37,274 nucleotides of DNA from an uncultured Mucilaginibacter sp. (GCF_946479965.1 NZ_CAMLHX010000039.1:1-37274); one strand, 5' to 3'; shown: positions 1 to 8,732, numbered from the stretch's first letter. The notes: a model not told the origin generated them from the sequence alone. Program-made: numbers and translations.

Positions 1-86
1 CTATAAAATGGCCTGCGGCTACGGCATCCAACAATCTCCTAATCCTATAAATCGCAGTCAATATTTTGTTTTTTTAAATAACTGCC
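1..86. other. Edge sequence upstream of the his promoter, no confident gene
   Basis: No complete gene is visible. On the minus strand a reading frame with no stop runs off the window edge from a possible TTG near position 56 and would encode about 18 residues, so this could be the first codons of a divergent gene. On the plus strand a frame is open from position 2 to a stop near 115 but resembles nothing I recognise. Both are too short to judge. Confidence 0.2.
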
Positions 87-94
87 TATATTTG
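65..94 (+). promoter_or_regulatory. Promoter of the histidine operon
   Basis: A TTTG at 65-68 is followed after 18 nt by TATATTTG at 87-94, a full match to the TAnnTTTG -7 box of Bacteroidota primary sigma factor with its upstream TTTG element. Transcription would begin near 101, leaving about 50 nt before the leader peptide and about 180 nt before hisG. Confidence 0.65.
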
Positions 95-149
95 CATCGC
101 ATATCCGTTAACTGATACGGCTATAATTTTACTACTCGTAATAATAAAA

Positions 150-212
150 ATGGGAGCATACAACCTACATCATCTGCAAATGCATCATCACCGCCTGGTG
201 ATGAATAGATAA
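150..212 (+). CDS. Histidine-rich leader peptide of the his operon
   Basis: ATG at 150 opens a 20-codon frame ending in TAA at 210-212. Five of its 20 residues are histidine, in two clusters: CAT CAT at 168-173 and CAT CAT CAC at 183-191. An internal ATG at 180 would give a 10-residue version beginning Met-His-His-His. A frame this rich in His codons between the promoter and hisG is the hallmark of ribosome-mediated attenuation, where scarce charged tRNA-His stalls the leader ribosome. The second His cluster lies in the 5' arm of a hairpin at 185-204, so a stalled ribosome would cover that arm. Position, His content and hairpin are seen; regulation is inferred. I see no classical U-tract terminator between the leader and hisG. 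Confidence 0.72.
   Translation: MGAYNLHHLQMHHHRLVMNR
185..204 (+). promoter_or_regulatory. Leader hairpin overlapping the His codons
   Basis: TCATCACC at 185-192 and GGTGATGA at 197-204 form a perfect 8-bp stem with the tetraloop GCCT. The 5' arm contains two of the His codons of the leader peptide, so ribosome position decides whether the helix can form. No alternative terminator helix is obvious in the A/T-rich stretch 213-279. Confidence 0.55.
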
Positions 213-279
213 TGTATGTTTCTACGCGAAATAACAACCCCGGTTTATATTTTTATTATATTACTTAATTACCTTTTTT

Positions 280-1131
280 GTGAAAACACTTAAAATAGCG
301 ATCCAGAAATCGGGTCGACTCAACGAAAAATCTGTTGAATTATTAAAAAATTGCGGCCTTAGTTTTGAAAACTATAAAAGTTCGCTTATATCTCCAGTTT
401 CTAACTTTCCGCTCGAAATACTTTTCCTTCGCGATGATGATATCCCGGAATATGTACAGGACGGCATTGCCGATTTGGGTATAGTTGGCGAAAATGTGAT
501 AGAAGAAACCGAAGTAGCGGTAAGCTATCTGCAACGTTTAGGCTTTGGTAAATGCTCGCTTAAAATAGCTATTACCAACAACAGTGATATTACTGATATA
601 CAAGGACTAAATGGCAAATCAATAGCCACTACTTACCCGGTTATCTTGGGTAAATTTTTGGCAAAACAAAACATCGACGCTGATATACGTACTATTTCTG
701 GTTCGGTTGAAATATCTCCCGGTCTGGGCTTAAGCGATGCTATATGCGACCTTGTATCAACAGGTGGCACATTAAAAAGCAATGGTTTAAAACCTTTTGC
801 CGATGTAATGGCATCAGAAGCGGTATTGATAGGTTCAAAAGGCAGTGAGAACGACGATTTGATACAGGAGCTGATCCAACGTATACAATCCGTACTACGC
901 GCCAAGGAGACTAAGTACGTAGTGCTTAACGTAGAAAGAGCAAACTTGCCTGATATATTGAAGTTACTGCCGGGTGTTAAAAGTCCATCGGTACTGCCAC
1001 TGGCCGAAGAAGGTTGGGTAGCTGTACATACTGTAATACCTGAGCGCGATTTTTGGAGCCGCATAAGTCAGCTTAAGCAGGCCGGCGCACAAGGCATTGT
1101 CGTAATGCCAATTGAGAAGATTATTTTATAG
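280..1131 (+). CDS. hisG: ATP phosphoribosyltransferase (long form), HisG
   Basis: Catalyses the first committed step of histidine synthesis, joining ATP and PRPP to give phosphoribosyl-ATP in the cytoplasm. At 283 residues it is the long form, with a periplasmic-binding-protein-like catalytic part and a C-terminal regulatory domain of about 75 residues (roughly 207-283), so it should be feedback-inhibited by histidine without HisZ; no hisZ is seen here. The PRPP-binding loop DLVSTGGTLKSNGL is at residues 157-170. The start is a GTG at 280; no in-frame ATG fits, and the family usually begins close to this motif. It is the first structural gene of the operon, 68 nt after the leader peptide stop. 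Confidence 0.96.
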   Translation: MKTLKIAIQKSGRLNEKSVELLKNCGLSFENYKSSLISPVSNFPLEILFLRDDDIPEYVQDGIADLGIVGENVIEETEVAVSYLQRLGFGKCSLKIAITNNSDITDIQGLNGKSIATTYPVILGKFLAKQNIDADIRTISGSVEISPGLGLSDAICDLVSTGGTLKSNGLKPFADVMASEAVLIGSKGSENDDLIQELIQRIQSVLRAKETKYVVLNVERANLPDILKLLPGVKSPSVLPLAEEGWVAVHTVIPERDFWSRISQLKQAGAQGIVVMPIEKIIL

Positions 1132-1144
1132 TTTGCCCCCCGGG

Positions 1145-1214
1145 CCCCTAAAGGAGAGTACCGGATAGGGCGGCAATTATGGTTTAAATTAGGATATAAC
1201 TCCCCTTTAGGGGG
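1145..1214. repeat. Intergenic inverted repeat between hisG and hisD
   Basis: The arm at 1145-1159 (CCCCTAAAGGAGAGT) and the arm at 1199-1213 (ACTCCCCTTTAGGGG) are complementary at 14 of 15 positions, separated by about 39 nt. The CCCTAAAGG(G/A)GAGT core resembles a palindromic repeat I know to be dispersed between genes in Bacteroidota genomes. It would fold in the transcript between hisG and hisD and could modulate the operon without a U-tract. Confidence 0.7.
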
Positions 1215-1225
1215 TTTGGAGGCTT

Positions 1226-2512
1226 ATGAGACTTTACAATTATTCCGAACTTTCATCATCTGATATCACCACGCTGGTGCAACGTAACGTTGACCCGGCT
1301 AATGAGATCCGCGCTATTGTAGAAGAAGTTTTAGCTAATGTTAAGCAGCACGGCGACCGAGCATTGATTGATTACGCGCAAAAATTTGATAAGGTAGAAC
1401 TCAATAAGCTATATCTTGGTAAAGAAGAACTGGCCGAAATAGCAGAGGCTATCTCTGCTGACCAAAAAGCGGCTTTACAAATCGCATATAATAACATCTA
1501 CAAGTTTCACCAAACACAGATAAAAACCGAGGACAAGGTAGAGACCATGCCCGGTGTTACCTGCTGGCGCGAGTTACGGGCCATTGAAAAAGTTGGGCTG
1601 TACATTCCAGGTGGGTCGGCTGTTTTACCAAGCACCTTTTTAATGCTGGGGATACCCGCCCGTATAGCCGGCTGCAAAGAAATTGTAGTTTGCTCGCCGC
1701 CGCAAAAAAACGGCAAAGTGAATGCTTTTATAGCTTATGTAGCACAATTGCTTAACATAGATAAAATTTATCTTGCCGGTGGTGCACAGGCTATTGGCGC
1801 AATGGCATACGGAACAGATAGCATTGTTAAGGTGGATAAGATTTTTGGCCCCGGCAATCAGTTTGTAACCAAAGCTAAAACCATAATCCAGTCTACAACA
1901 ACCACTGCTATTGACATGCCTGCAGGGCCGTCAGAAGTATTAGTGATTGCAGATGAGACTGCCAGACCGGAATTTATAGCGGCCGACCTGTTGGCGCAAG
2001 CTGAGCATGGTATTGATAGCGAGGCCATATTAGTTACTACATCGGCACAAATTGCAGAAGCAACTTTAGCCGAGGTAGAAAGGCAAACTGAAGTACTTCC
2101 ACGAGCGGAGATTGTTAAACAGGCGTTAGATAATTCGTATGTGGTTATTACGGATACACTGGATCAAGCTATGGATTTCAGCAATCAATATGCACCAGAA
2201 CACTTGATACTGGCAACGGATAACTGGCAGCAGTTAACGGCCAACATCATAAATGCAGGCTCTGTTTTCCTTGGTAATTTAACACCGGAAAGTGTGGGCG
2301 ACTATGCATCAGGCACTAACCACACACTGCCAACCAGCAGTTACGCAAGAGCATATTCCGGTGTTTCTGTTGATTCGTTTGTAAAGAAAATAACGTTTCA
2401 GCATATTACGCCGGAAGGCATTAGCAATATAGGACCTTCTGTTGAGATACTCGCCGAATTGGAAGGACTGCATGCGCATAAAAATGCTGTGTCAGTTAGA
2501 ATGAAGAAATAA
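1226..2512 (+). CDS. hisD: Histidinol dehydrogenase, HisD
   Basis: Zinc-dependent enzyme that oxidises L-histidinol to L-histidine in two NAD+-dependent steps, the last two reactions of the pathway. The 428-residue product has the usual family length and shows the nucleotide-binding stretch FGPGNQFVTKAK, the AEHG zinc-site segment and the APEHL motif near the C-terminal third. ATG 1226 lies a few bases after the downstream arm of the hisG-hisD repeat. The gene is the second cistron of the operon. Confidence 0.97.
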   Translation: MRLYNYSELSSSDITTLVQRNVDPANEIRAIVEEVLANVKQHGDRALIDYAQKFDKVELNKLYLGKEELAEIAEAISADQKAALQIAYNNIYKFHQTQIKTEDKVETMPGVTCWRELRAIEKVGLYIPGGSAVLPSTFLMLGIPARIAGCKEIVVCSPPQKNGKVNAFIAYVAQLLNIDKIYLAGGAQAIGAMAYGTDSIVKVDKIFGPGNQFVTKAKTIIQSTTTTAIDMPAGPSEVLVIADETARPEFIAADLLAQAEHGIDSEAILVTTSAQIAEATLAEVERQTEVLPRAEIVKQALDNSYVVITDTLDQAMDFSNQYAPEHLILATDNWQQLTANIINAGSVFLGNLTPESVGDYASGTNHTLPTSSYARAYSGVSVDSFVKKITFQHITPEGISNIGPSVEILAELEGLHAHKNAVSVRMKK

Positions 2513-2513
2513 C

Positions 2514-2579
2514 TGTCATTGCGAGGTACGAAGCAATCGCAAGGATGCAAAGTTCGCGATTGTTGCGCTCGCAAAGACA
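2514..2579. repeat. Imperfect palindromic repeat between hisD and hisC
   Basis: The segment begins TGTCATTGCGAGG and ends with the near-complement CTCGCAAAGACA; inner parts AAGCAATCGC and GCGATTGTTGC also pair. This is a degenerate member of the same family as the perfect repeat between hisA and hisF. An ATG inside it (2545) extends the hisC frame by 16 codons, which I regard as artefactual. Confidence 0.75.
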
Positions 2580-2592
2580 TAATACTAAAGCA

Positions 2593-3639
2593 ATGTTCCA
2601 TTTAAATAAAATATTAAGAGAAAACATAAAAAACCTCACCCCTTACTCCTCCGCACGGGACGAGTTTCAGGGCGAGGCCAGCGTGTATCTGGATGCCAAT
2701 GAGAACGCTTATGGCTCTCCTTTAGAGGAGCAATACAACCGCTATCCTGATCCGCTGCAATACAATGTAAAAAAACGGTTGAGCGAAATTAAAGGCGTGC
2801 CTATCCGTAATATATTTTTGGGCAATGGCAGCGACGAGGCGATAGATATTCTCTTTCGTGCCTTCTGCAACCCGGGTTTAGACAATGTAATAATAGTGCC
2901 CCCCACCTACGGCATGTATCAGGTATCAGCCAATATTAACGACGTCGCGCTCCGCAGAGTACCACTTACTACTGAATATCAACTCAACTTAGAAGGCATT
3001 GCAGAGGCGATAGACGAGCATACCAAACTTATATTTATCTGCTCGCCTAATAATCCAACCGGTAATTCTATTAACCGCGATGATGTGGAAACGCTGTTAG
3101 CCAATTTTAGTGGATTGATAGTGGTTGACGAAGCTTATATCAACTTCAGCCGCCAAAAAACTTTCATACAGGAACTTACTGAGTATGCCAATTTGGTGGT
3201 GCTTCAAACGCTATCAAAAGCATGGGGCCTGGCGGGTTTACGTGTGGGTATGGCGTTCGCTAGCGAGGAAATTATTGAAGTAATGAACAAGGTTAAACCG
3301 CCTTACAACATTAACGAGGCCTCGCAGCAATTAGCGCTAAAAGCGTTGGAAAACGTCGATCAGGTTAACGAATGGATAAAAGAAACACTGAAAGAACGGG
3401 ACAATTTAGTACTTCAGCTTAAAAACTTTGATTTTGTGCTGGATATATACCCGTCAGATGCTAACTTTATCCTCGTAAAAACAACTGATCCCAAAGCTAT
3501 TTACAATTTCCTTGTTCAACGCGGAATTATTGTGCGCGACCGGTCGAAAGTTGAACTTTGCGAAGGTTCATTGCGCGTAACAGTGGGCACCCCTAACGAA
3601 AATAGCATTTTGATAAAAAACTTACAGGACTATAAATGA
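2593..3639 (+). CDS. hisC: Histidinol-phosphate aminotransferase, HisC
   Basis: PLP enzyme of aminotransferase class I/II converting imidazole-acetol phosphate and glutamate to histidinol phosphate and 2-oxoglutarate. In the 348-residue product the PLP lysine is K209 in [21 protein letters not shown] (151-157) and VVDEAY (D179) are the other cofactor motifs. I chose ATG 2593 instead of the longer frame from 2545 because the extra 16 codons are read from the palindromic repeat and have no family counterpart. The stop overlaps the hisB start (ATGA at 3636-3639), so the two are probably translationally coupled. Confidence 0.96.
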   Translation: MFHLNKILRENIKNLTPYSSARDEFQGEASVYLDANENAYGSPLEEQYNRYPDPLQYNVKKRLSEIKGVPIRNIFLGNGSDEAIDILFRAFCNPGLDNVIIVPPTYGMYQVSANINDVALRRVPLTTEYQLNLEGIAEAIDEHTKLIFICSPNNPTGNSINRDDVETLLANFSGLIVVDEAYINFSRQKTFIQELTEYANLVVLQTLSKAWGLAGLRVGMAFASEEIIEVMNKVKPPYNINEASQQLALKALENVDQVNEWIKETLKERDNLVLQLKNFDFVLDIYPSDANFILVKTTDPKAIYNFLVQRGIIVRDRSKVELCEGSLRVTVGTPNENSILIKNLQDYK

Positions 3640-4784
3640 GCAACCTGAAGAAAATACTTTTTGTTGACCGCGATGGTACGCTTATAACTGAGCCTGCTGA
3701 CGAACAGATAGACTCGTTTGCCAAACTGGAGTTTTATCCTGGTGCCTTACAATATTTACCAAAAATAGCCGCCGAATTGGATTATCAACTGGTAATGGTT
3801 ACTAATCAGGACGGTTTGGGCACCCCTTCTTATCCGGAAGATACATTTTGGCCGGTGCACAATTTTATTCTTAAAACTTTTGAGAATGAAGGAGTAACGT
3901 TTTCTGACTTTATTATTGACAGAACCTTTGCTGCTGACAATGCCCCTACCCGCAAACCCGGCACAGCATTACTCACTGAATATTTAAATACTGAAAAATA
4001 CGATCTTAAAAAGTCGTTCACTATAGGCGACCGCCGGAATGATGTGATTTTAGCAAAAAACCTTGGCGCGAAAGCTATTTGGCTTAATAACAAAGCCAAT
4101 CTGGGTGGCAGTGAATTTACACCCGATCAGGATGCCGGATTGGCGGACGTTATTGCGTTGGAAACGACTGACTGGAAAGCCATTTACGAGTTTTTAAAGC
4201 TCGGCGAACGCGTTTTTGAAAATAGGCGCACTACCAAAGAGACCGATATATCAGTTAAAATCAACCTGGACGGTACCGGCGAAGCTAAAATATCAACGGG
4301 CTTGCACTTTTTTGATCACATGTTAGATCAGATAGCGCGCCATGGCAGCATGGATCTGGAAATTACAGCCAAAGGCGATCTGCATATTGATGAGCACCAC
4401 ACTATTGAAGATACCGGCATTGCTTTAGGCGAGGTTTTTGCTGCGGCTTTAGGCGACAAAAAGGGCATTGAGCGTTACGGTTTTTGTTTACCAATGGATG
4501 ATTGCCTTGCGCAGGCAGCTATTGATTTTGGTGGGCGTGCATGGCTGGTTTGGGAAGCTGATTTTAAACGCGAAAAGGTTGGCGATATGCCAACTGAAAT
4601 GTTTTGTCACTTTTTTAAATCATTCAGCGATGCCGCAAAGTGCAATCTGAATATTAAAGCAGAAGGTCAAAACGAGCACCATAAAATAGAAGCAATATTT
4701 AAAGCCTTTGCCAAAGCCATAAAAATGGCGGTTAAAAGGGATGTAAATAAAATGGTTTTACCGAGTACTAAAGGATTGTTATAG
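3636..4784 (+). CDS. hisB: Bifunctional histidinol-phosphatase / imidazoleglycerol-phosphate dehydratase, HisB
   Basis: A fusion of 382 residues. Residues 1 to about 165 are a HAD-type histidinol phosphatase with the nucleophile motif FVDRDGT (D11 and D13). Residues from about 192 to the end are imidazoleglycerol-phosphate dehydratase with the metal-binding motifs [23 protein letters not shown] and [11 protein letters not shown]. It therefore carries out reactions six and eight of the pathway, and explains why no separate hisN or hisJ is present. The start codon overlaps the hisC stop by 4 nt. Confidence 0.97.
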   Translation: MSNLKKILFVDRDGTLITEPADEQIDSFAKLEFYPGALQYLPKIAAELDYQLVMVTNQDGLGTPSYPEDTFWPVHNFILKTFENEGVTFSDFIIDRTFAADNAPTRKPGTALLTEYLNTEKYDLKKSFTIGDRRNDVILAKNLGAKAIWLNNKANLGGSEFTPDQDAGLADVIALETTDWKAIYEFLKLGERVFENRRTTKETDISVKINLDGTGEAKISTGLHFFDHMLDQIARHGSMDLEITAKGDLHIDEHHTIEDTGIALGEVFAAALGDKKGIERYGFCLPMDDCLAQAAIDFGGRAWLVWEADFKREKVGDMPTEMFCHFFKSFSDAAKCNLNIKAEGQNEHHKIEAIFKAFAKAIKMAVKRDVNKMVLPSTKGLL

Positions 4785-4838
4785 TTGCAGTTAAGAGTAG
4801 CAGTAGCACTTGTTGTCACTGCTACCTTTAACTGCAAC
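4784..4838. repeat. Long imperfect hairpin repeat between hisB and hisH
   Basis: Arms at 4784-4804 and 4818-4838 (GTTGCAGTTAA...AGCAGT and its complement) pair at 19 of 21 positions around a 13-nt loop. A further partial copy, TGCTACT, follows at 4839-4845. The left arm begins at the last base of the hisB stop codon. There is no U-tract, so read-through into hisH is expected. This family differs from those in the other his gaps. Confidence 0.75.
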
Positions 4839-4854
4839 TGCTACTTACAAAAAA

Positions 4855-5445
4855 ATGATCGGAATAATAAGATACGGAGCCGGTAATATATTTTCGCTCA
4901 CAGCAGCTTTAGACAGGTTGGGGGTGGAATATGGCATGGTATATACCGAGGCTGATCTGGCCAAATACAACCGTTTTATCATTCCGGGTGTAGGACATGC
5001 AGGCGCTGCTATGCAAAAATTACAACATACAGGGTTAATACCTAAGATAAAGGCACTTAATAGGCCAACATTGGGTATCTGTGTAGGCATGCAACTACTT
5101 TCGTCTCATTCTGAAGAGGGCGACGTGGAAATGCTAAGCCTGTTTCCGATGAAAACTGTTAAGTTCACCAGTGACGCAGAGCACAAGGTGCCGCACACGG
5201 GATGGAACAGGGTCTTCTCTGAAAAGCAAAATCCACTTTTTGAAAATATTCCCTACGGTTCACACTTTTACTTTGTACATTCATACTTTATTGAGTATGA
5301 TAGCGTATTTACTTTAGCCGCAACAGATTACAGCACAAAGTTTTCGGCATCAATTTGGCGGGATAACTTTTATGGCGTGCAATTTCACCCCGAAAAGTCG
5401 GGCGTGTACGGCGAAACATTATTATCAAATTTTTCAAAATTATAA
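4855..5445 (+). CDS. hisH: Imidazole glycerol phosphate synthase glutaminase subunit, HisH
   Basis: Class I glutamine amidotransferase that feeds ammonia to HisF. The 196-residue protein has the full triad: C76 in GICVGMQ, H178 and E180 in GVQFHPEKSG. ATG 4855 gives the family N-terminus MIGIIRYGAGN; a TTG at 4810 in the same frame would add 15 residues read from the intergenic repeat and is rejected. Its stop is 5 nt before hisA. Confidence 0.96.
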   Translation: MIGIIRYGAGNIFSLTAALDRLGVEYGMVYTEADLAKYNRFIIPGVGHAGAAMQKLQHTGLIPKIKALNRPTLGICVGMQLLSSHSEEGDVEMLSLFPMKTVKFTSDAEHKVPHTGWNRVFSEKQNPLFENIPYGSHFYFVHSYFIEYDSVFTLAATDYSTKFSASIWRDNFYGVQFHPEKSGVYGETLLSNFSKL

Positions 5446-5450
5446 GAGAC

Positions 5451-6200
5451 ATGTATATCATCCCCGCTATTGATATTTTAAATAAAAAAGTTGTCCGCCT
5501 GCGCGAGGGCGACTATAACCAGGTTACGGAATATGATGTAACTCTGGAAGAAATGATAGAGAAATATCAATCCAACGGCACCAATTTGATCCATGTGGTT
5601 GATCTTAACGGTGCAAAAAACGATTTCTCTAATCAACAGTACCTTTTTGACGTTATCAAAAAAACCGATATGCTGGTACAATATGGCGGCGGTATACGTA
5701 GTATTGATAAGGTTAAAGAGCTAATAGATGCAGGCGTGCACCGCGTAATTGTTGGTACTCAGGCTATCACCAATCCGATGTTTTTGGATGAGTTGAGCAA
5801 GGCAATCTGTGGTAGAGACAAATGTTCGCATCAGGTTGTTATAGCTATTGATGTATTAGACGAGGTAATAAAATACTCAGGTTGGATGGAAAGTTCCCCA
5901 ATCAAACTGATGGATTACGTTGATAAATGCCTGGCTTTAGGTTTTTTCAGATTTTTGTGTACCGATATTGGTAAAGATGGCAAACTTGGCGGTGCGGGGG
6001 TTGAGCTCTACGCTAAGCTGCTTGACCATTCTCCATTTATTAAATTGATAGCATCAGGCGGCGTAAGTTCAATGCAAGACGTTGAAGACCTGAGCCGTTT
6101 AAAGGTAGAATCATGTGTGGTGGGTAAAGCTATTTACGAAGATCGCATTAGTATTGAGGATGTAAAAAACTGGAATTTGGAATCACTAATGTCTATCTAA
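5451..6200 (+). CDS. hisA: ProFAR isomerase, HisA
   Basis: 1-(5-phosphoribosyl)-5-[(5-phosphoribosylamino)methylideneamino]imidazole-4-carboxamide isomerase, step four of histidine synthesis. The 249-residue (beta-alpha)8 barrel begins MYIIPAIDIL with the catalytic D8; the second-half aspartate lies in the IAIDVLD strand, and phosphate-binding segments YGGGIRS and IASGGVSS are present. It starts 5 nt after hisH, which fits coupled translation. Confidence 0.95.
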   Translation: MYIIPAIDILNKKVVRLREGDYNQVTEYDVTLEEMIEKYQSNGTNLIHVVDLNGAKNDFSNQQYLFDVIKKTDMLVQYGGGIRSIDKVKELIDAGVHRVIVGTQAITNPMFLDELSKAICGRDKCSHQVVIAIDVLDEVIKYSGWMESSPIKLMDYVDKCLALGFFRFLCTDIGKDGKLGGAGVELYAKLLDHSPFIKLIASGGVSSMQDVEDLSRLKVESCVVGKAIYEDRISIEDVKNWNLESLMSI

Positions 6201-6221
6201 TCCGCGAAGTCCTAACAAAGT

Positions 6222-6314
6222 CGTCATTGCGAGGAACGAAGCATCTCTACAACAGACAGTCATTTTGCATAATGATTAGCGTGTGCAGAGATTGCTTCGT
6301 TCCTCGCAATGACG
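6222..6314. repeat. Perfect 22-bp inverted repeat between hisA and hisF
   Basis: The arms at 6222-6243 and 6293-6314 are exact reverse complements over 22 nt, and pairing continues with TCTCT/AGAGA after a one-base gap. The core, TCATTGCGAGGAACGAAGCA, is a repeat I know as very common between Bacteroidota genes. The 49-nt middle has no clear feature. This is the best-preserved copy of the family seen degenerate at 2514-2579. Confidence 0.85.
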
Positions 6315-6330
6315 CACACACCCACCGCTC

Positions 6331-7083
6331 ATGCTGAGTAAAAGAATCATTCCTTGCCTTGATGTAAAAGATGGTCGCACTGTAAAAGGTGTGAACTTTG
6401 TTGATCTGCGTGATGCCGGCGATCCGGTTGAGCTGGCCTGGAACTACTCTAACCAGGGAGCTGACGAACTCGTGTTTTTAGATATCACAGCTACACATGA
6501 ACGCCGTAAAACAATGGTTGAACTGGTAAAATCTGTCGCACGGCAAATAAACATTCCATTTACAATTGGTGGTGGTATTAACGAAATTGCTGACGCTGAC
6601 GCGCTTTTGAATGCAGGTGCAGATAAAATATCCATCAACTCAGCAGCGGTCCGTAATCCGGCTTTAATTGATGAACTGGCCAAAGCCTTCGGCGTGCAGT
6701 TTGTTATAGTTGCTGTTGATACCCGCAGCATGGATGGTAAAAACATTGTACATTTGAACGGTGGCCGCATCCCAACCGAAAAAGAAACACTTAACTGGAT
6801 ACTGGAAGCCGAGAGCCGCGGAGCGGGCGAAATATTGTTGACCTCCATGGATCACGACGGTACAAAGGGCGGATTTGATAATGCTTTTTTAAAGCAGGTT
6901 AATAATGCCGTAAACATCCCGGTAATTGCTTCGGGCGGCGCCGGGTCAGTGCAGCATTTTGTGGATGTGTTTGAGCAAACTAATGTAGATGCTGCCTTGG
7001 CTGCATCGGTATTTCATTACGGCGAAATACTGATACCTGATTTGAAGGGTATTTTAAGGGGTAAAGGCATTGAAGTAAGATAA
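6331..7083 (+). CDS. hisF: Imidazole glycerol phosphate synthase cyclase subunit, HisF
   Basis: Uses ammonia from HisH to convert PRFAR to imidazole glycerol phosphate and AICAR. The 250-residue (beta-alpha)8 barrel has catalytic D11 ([11 protein letters not shown]) and D130 ([12 protein letters not shown]), and the phosphate loops TIGGGI and SGGAGS. It is separated from hisA by the 22-bp inverted repeat but belongs to the same transcript direction. Confidence 0.97.
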   Translation: MLSKRIIPCLDVKDGRTVKGVNFVDLRDAGDPVELAWNYSNQGADELVFLDITATHERRKTMVELVKSVARQINIPFTIGGGINEIADADALLNAGADKISINSAAVRNPALIDELAKAFGVQFVIVAVDTRSMDGKNIVHLNGGRIPTEKETLNWILEAESRGAGEILLTSMDHDGTKGGFDNAFLKQVNNAVNIPVIASGGAGSVQHFVDVFEQTNVDAALAASVFHYGEILIPDLKGILRGKGIEVR

Positions 7084-7095
7084 ATTTGAGAACTT

Positions 7096-7121
7096 GTTAT
7101 TGCTTCGTACTTCGCAATAAC
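7096..7121. repeat. Short palindromic repeat between hisF and hisIE
   Basis: GTTATTGC at 7096-7103 pairs with GCAATAAC at 7114-7121 around a 10-nt loop containing TTCGTACTTC. The TTGCTTCGTNC core suggests a worn, minimal relative of the repeat between hisA and hisF. Confidence 0.55.
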
Positions 7122-7134
7122 ATAGATATAGACA

Positions 7135-7722
7135 ATGAACATAAATTTCAATAAAACTGATGGCCTGGTGCCTGTGGTAATTCAGGATGATAAAACGCTT
7201 GAAGTGCTGATGCTGGGTTATATGAACCAGGAAGCGTACGATAAAACCGTTAAGGAAAACATCGTTACCTTTTTCTCACGTTCAAAAAATCGTCTTTGGA
7301 CAAAAGGCGAAACCAGCAACAATTTTCTGCATGTAAAAAGCATACATATAGATTGCGATAATGATACCATCCTTATAAAAGCATCACCCGATGGGCCAAC
7401 CTGCCACACCGGTGATCGCAGCTGTTTTAAGACGGATTACAATCAGAATTTTATAATGCAGTTAGAGCAGATAATAGCGGACAGATACGAAAATCCGCAG
7501 GAAGGCTCTTACATTAATAAATTGCGCGGTAAGGGACTTAACAAAATAGCTCAAAAAGTTGGCGAGGAGGGCGTTGAGACCGTTATTGCGGCTTTAGCTG
7601 AAACCGAGACCGACCTTATTAACGAAGCGTCAGATCTGGTTTTCCATCTGCTGGTTTTGCTCCGCGAAAAGGGTGTGTCGCTTGAAACTATAGCAAAAAA
7701 TTTAGAGGGAAGACATAAATAA
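7135..7722 (+). CDS. hisI: Bifunctional phosphoribosyl-AMP cyclohydrolase / phosphoribosyl-ATP pyrophosphatase, HisIE
   Basis: A fusion carrying out steps two and three of the pathway. Residues 1 to about 105 are the HisI cyclohydrolase, with zinc cysteines C74, C90 and C97 and the metal-binding aspartates in HIDCDND. Residues from about 108 to 195 are the all-alpha HisE pyrophosphohydrolase, with the motif KVGEEGVETVIAA. Total length 195 fits the fused family. It is the last histidine enzyme in the operon; with it all ten reactions are encoded. Confidence 0.97.
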   Translation: MNINFNKTDGLVPVVIQDDKTLEVLMLGYMNQEAYDKTVKENIVTFFSRSKNRLWTKGETSNNFLHVKSIHIDCDNDTILIKASPDGPTCHTGDRSCFKTDYNQNFIMQLEQIIADRYENPQEGSYINKLRGKGLNKIAQKVGEEGVETVIAALAETETDLINEASDLVFHLLVLLREKGVSLETIAKNLEGRHK

Positions 7723-7789
7723 GTTCATGGTTGATGGTTCATAGATCATGGGAAATCTTTCTATGAACCATAAACTATGAACCATGAAC
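7723..7789. repeat. GTTCATGGTTCATAG-type inverted repeat after hisIE
   Basis: The arm from 7723 to 7744 (GTTCATGGTT then ATGGTTCATAG) matches the reverse complement of 7761-7789 apart from a 7-nt indel. It contains the ATG at 7784 that extends the WD40 frame. A fourth repeat type in this operon. Confidence 0.75.
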
Positions 7790-7795
7790 CAACAC

Positions 7796-8701
7796 ATGAC
7801 CGTAGAAAAAATAGCCGAACTTACCGGGCACAGCAATCCTATTTTTGCTTTGGCGCTCTCGCAAAAGCCGGGGATATTGTTCTCGGGCGGTAATGATAAG
7901 GGCGTGGTGGAGTGGAGCTTAAAAACCAACTCATTTATAAAAGTAATGTTCCCGGTGGCAGCGTCGGTTTATTCCATTCATTGCCCCGAAAACTTTCCCT
8001 ACCTGATAGCGGGTTTGCGCAGTGGCCAGGTTTTAGTGTTTGATTTCATTCAGCAAAAGGTAATTAAATCGTTAAACCATCACCTTAAGCCTGTGTTTGA
8101 TATTAAGTCGGTAAACAGCAAAAAAGAGTTGCTGATAGCATCCGAGGATGGGACAGTATCTATATGGAGCCTTGAAACGCTTGATTTGGTGCATACCATC
8201 AAAGTATCGCATGATACGGTTCGCTGTATCAGCATATCGCCAAATGAAAAGCAAGTTGCGTTTGGCTGCCGCGACAGCAATATAAACATTTACGACCTTG
8301 AAGATTATACACAGATAAAAACACTCAGCAGCCATACAATGGCTGTTTTTTCTTTGCAATACTCCCCTCTTGGAGATCATTTGGTATCGGGCAGCCGCGA
8401 TGCACAGGTAAAGATCTGGGATACCCACGCGCTGGAACTGAAGGAAAATATTGCCGCTCACTTATTCGCAGTAAACCATATCGCCTTCCACCCTACCCAA
8501 CCCTACTTTGCAACGGCCAGCATGGATAAAACCATCAAGATCTGGGGATCAGACGACTTTAAATCGTATAAGATCATCAGTCGCGAAAAAGGTTATGCAT
8601 CTCACCAATTGTCCATCAATAAAATAGCATGGAACGGTAATGAACTTATCTCGTTGAGTGACGATAAGCGAATTATTGTTTGGCAAGTAGAATTTAGTTA
8701 A
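7796..8701 (+). CDS. Seven-blade WD40 beta-propeller protein
   Basis: About 301 residues, almost entirely WD40 repeats. Seven units can be read, each ending near a D-x-x-[IV]-x-[IV]-[WY] strand: VVEWSL, VLVFDF, VSIWSL, INIYDL, VKIWDT, IKIWGS and IIVWQV. This is a complete seven-blade propeller with no other domain and no signal peptide, so it should be a cytoplasmic scaffold binding unknown partners. ATG 7796 is preferred to 7784, since the extra four codons are read from the upstream repeat. It follows hisIE on the same strand with only 73 nt between, so it is probably the last cistron of the his operon; whether it affects histidine synthesis is unknown. Confidence 0.85.
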   Translation: MTVEKIAELTGHSNPIFALALSQKPGILFSGGNDKGVVEWSLKTNSFIKVMFPVAASVYSIHCPENFPYLIAGLRSGQVLVFDFIQQKVIKSLNHHLKPVFDIKSVNSKKELLIASEDGTVSIWSLETLDLVHTIKVSHDTVRCISISPNEKQVAFGCRDSNINIYDLEDYTQIKTLSSHTMAVFSLQYSPLGDHLVSGSRDAQVKIWDTHALELKENIAAHLFAVNHIAFHPTQPYFATASMDKTIKIWGSDDFKSYKIISREKGYASHQLSINKIAWNGNELISLSDDKRIIVWQVEFS

Positions 8702-8732
8702 TAACTAACTAAATGTTTGGGAGATATATTAA

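Noticed and set aside
213..279. Classical terminator of his attenuation
   Set aside because: Only the very weak AACC-CC-GGTT hairpin is present and no stable G/C stem precedes the U-rich stretch.
2545..2592. N-terminal extension of hisC by 16 codons
   Set aside because: The codons lie in the palindromic repeat 2514-2579 and the next bases; ATG 2593 gives the family N-terminus.
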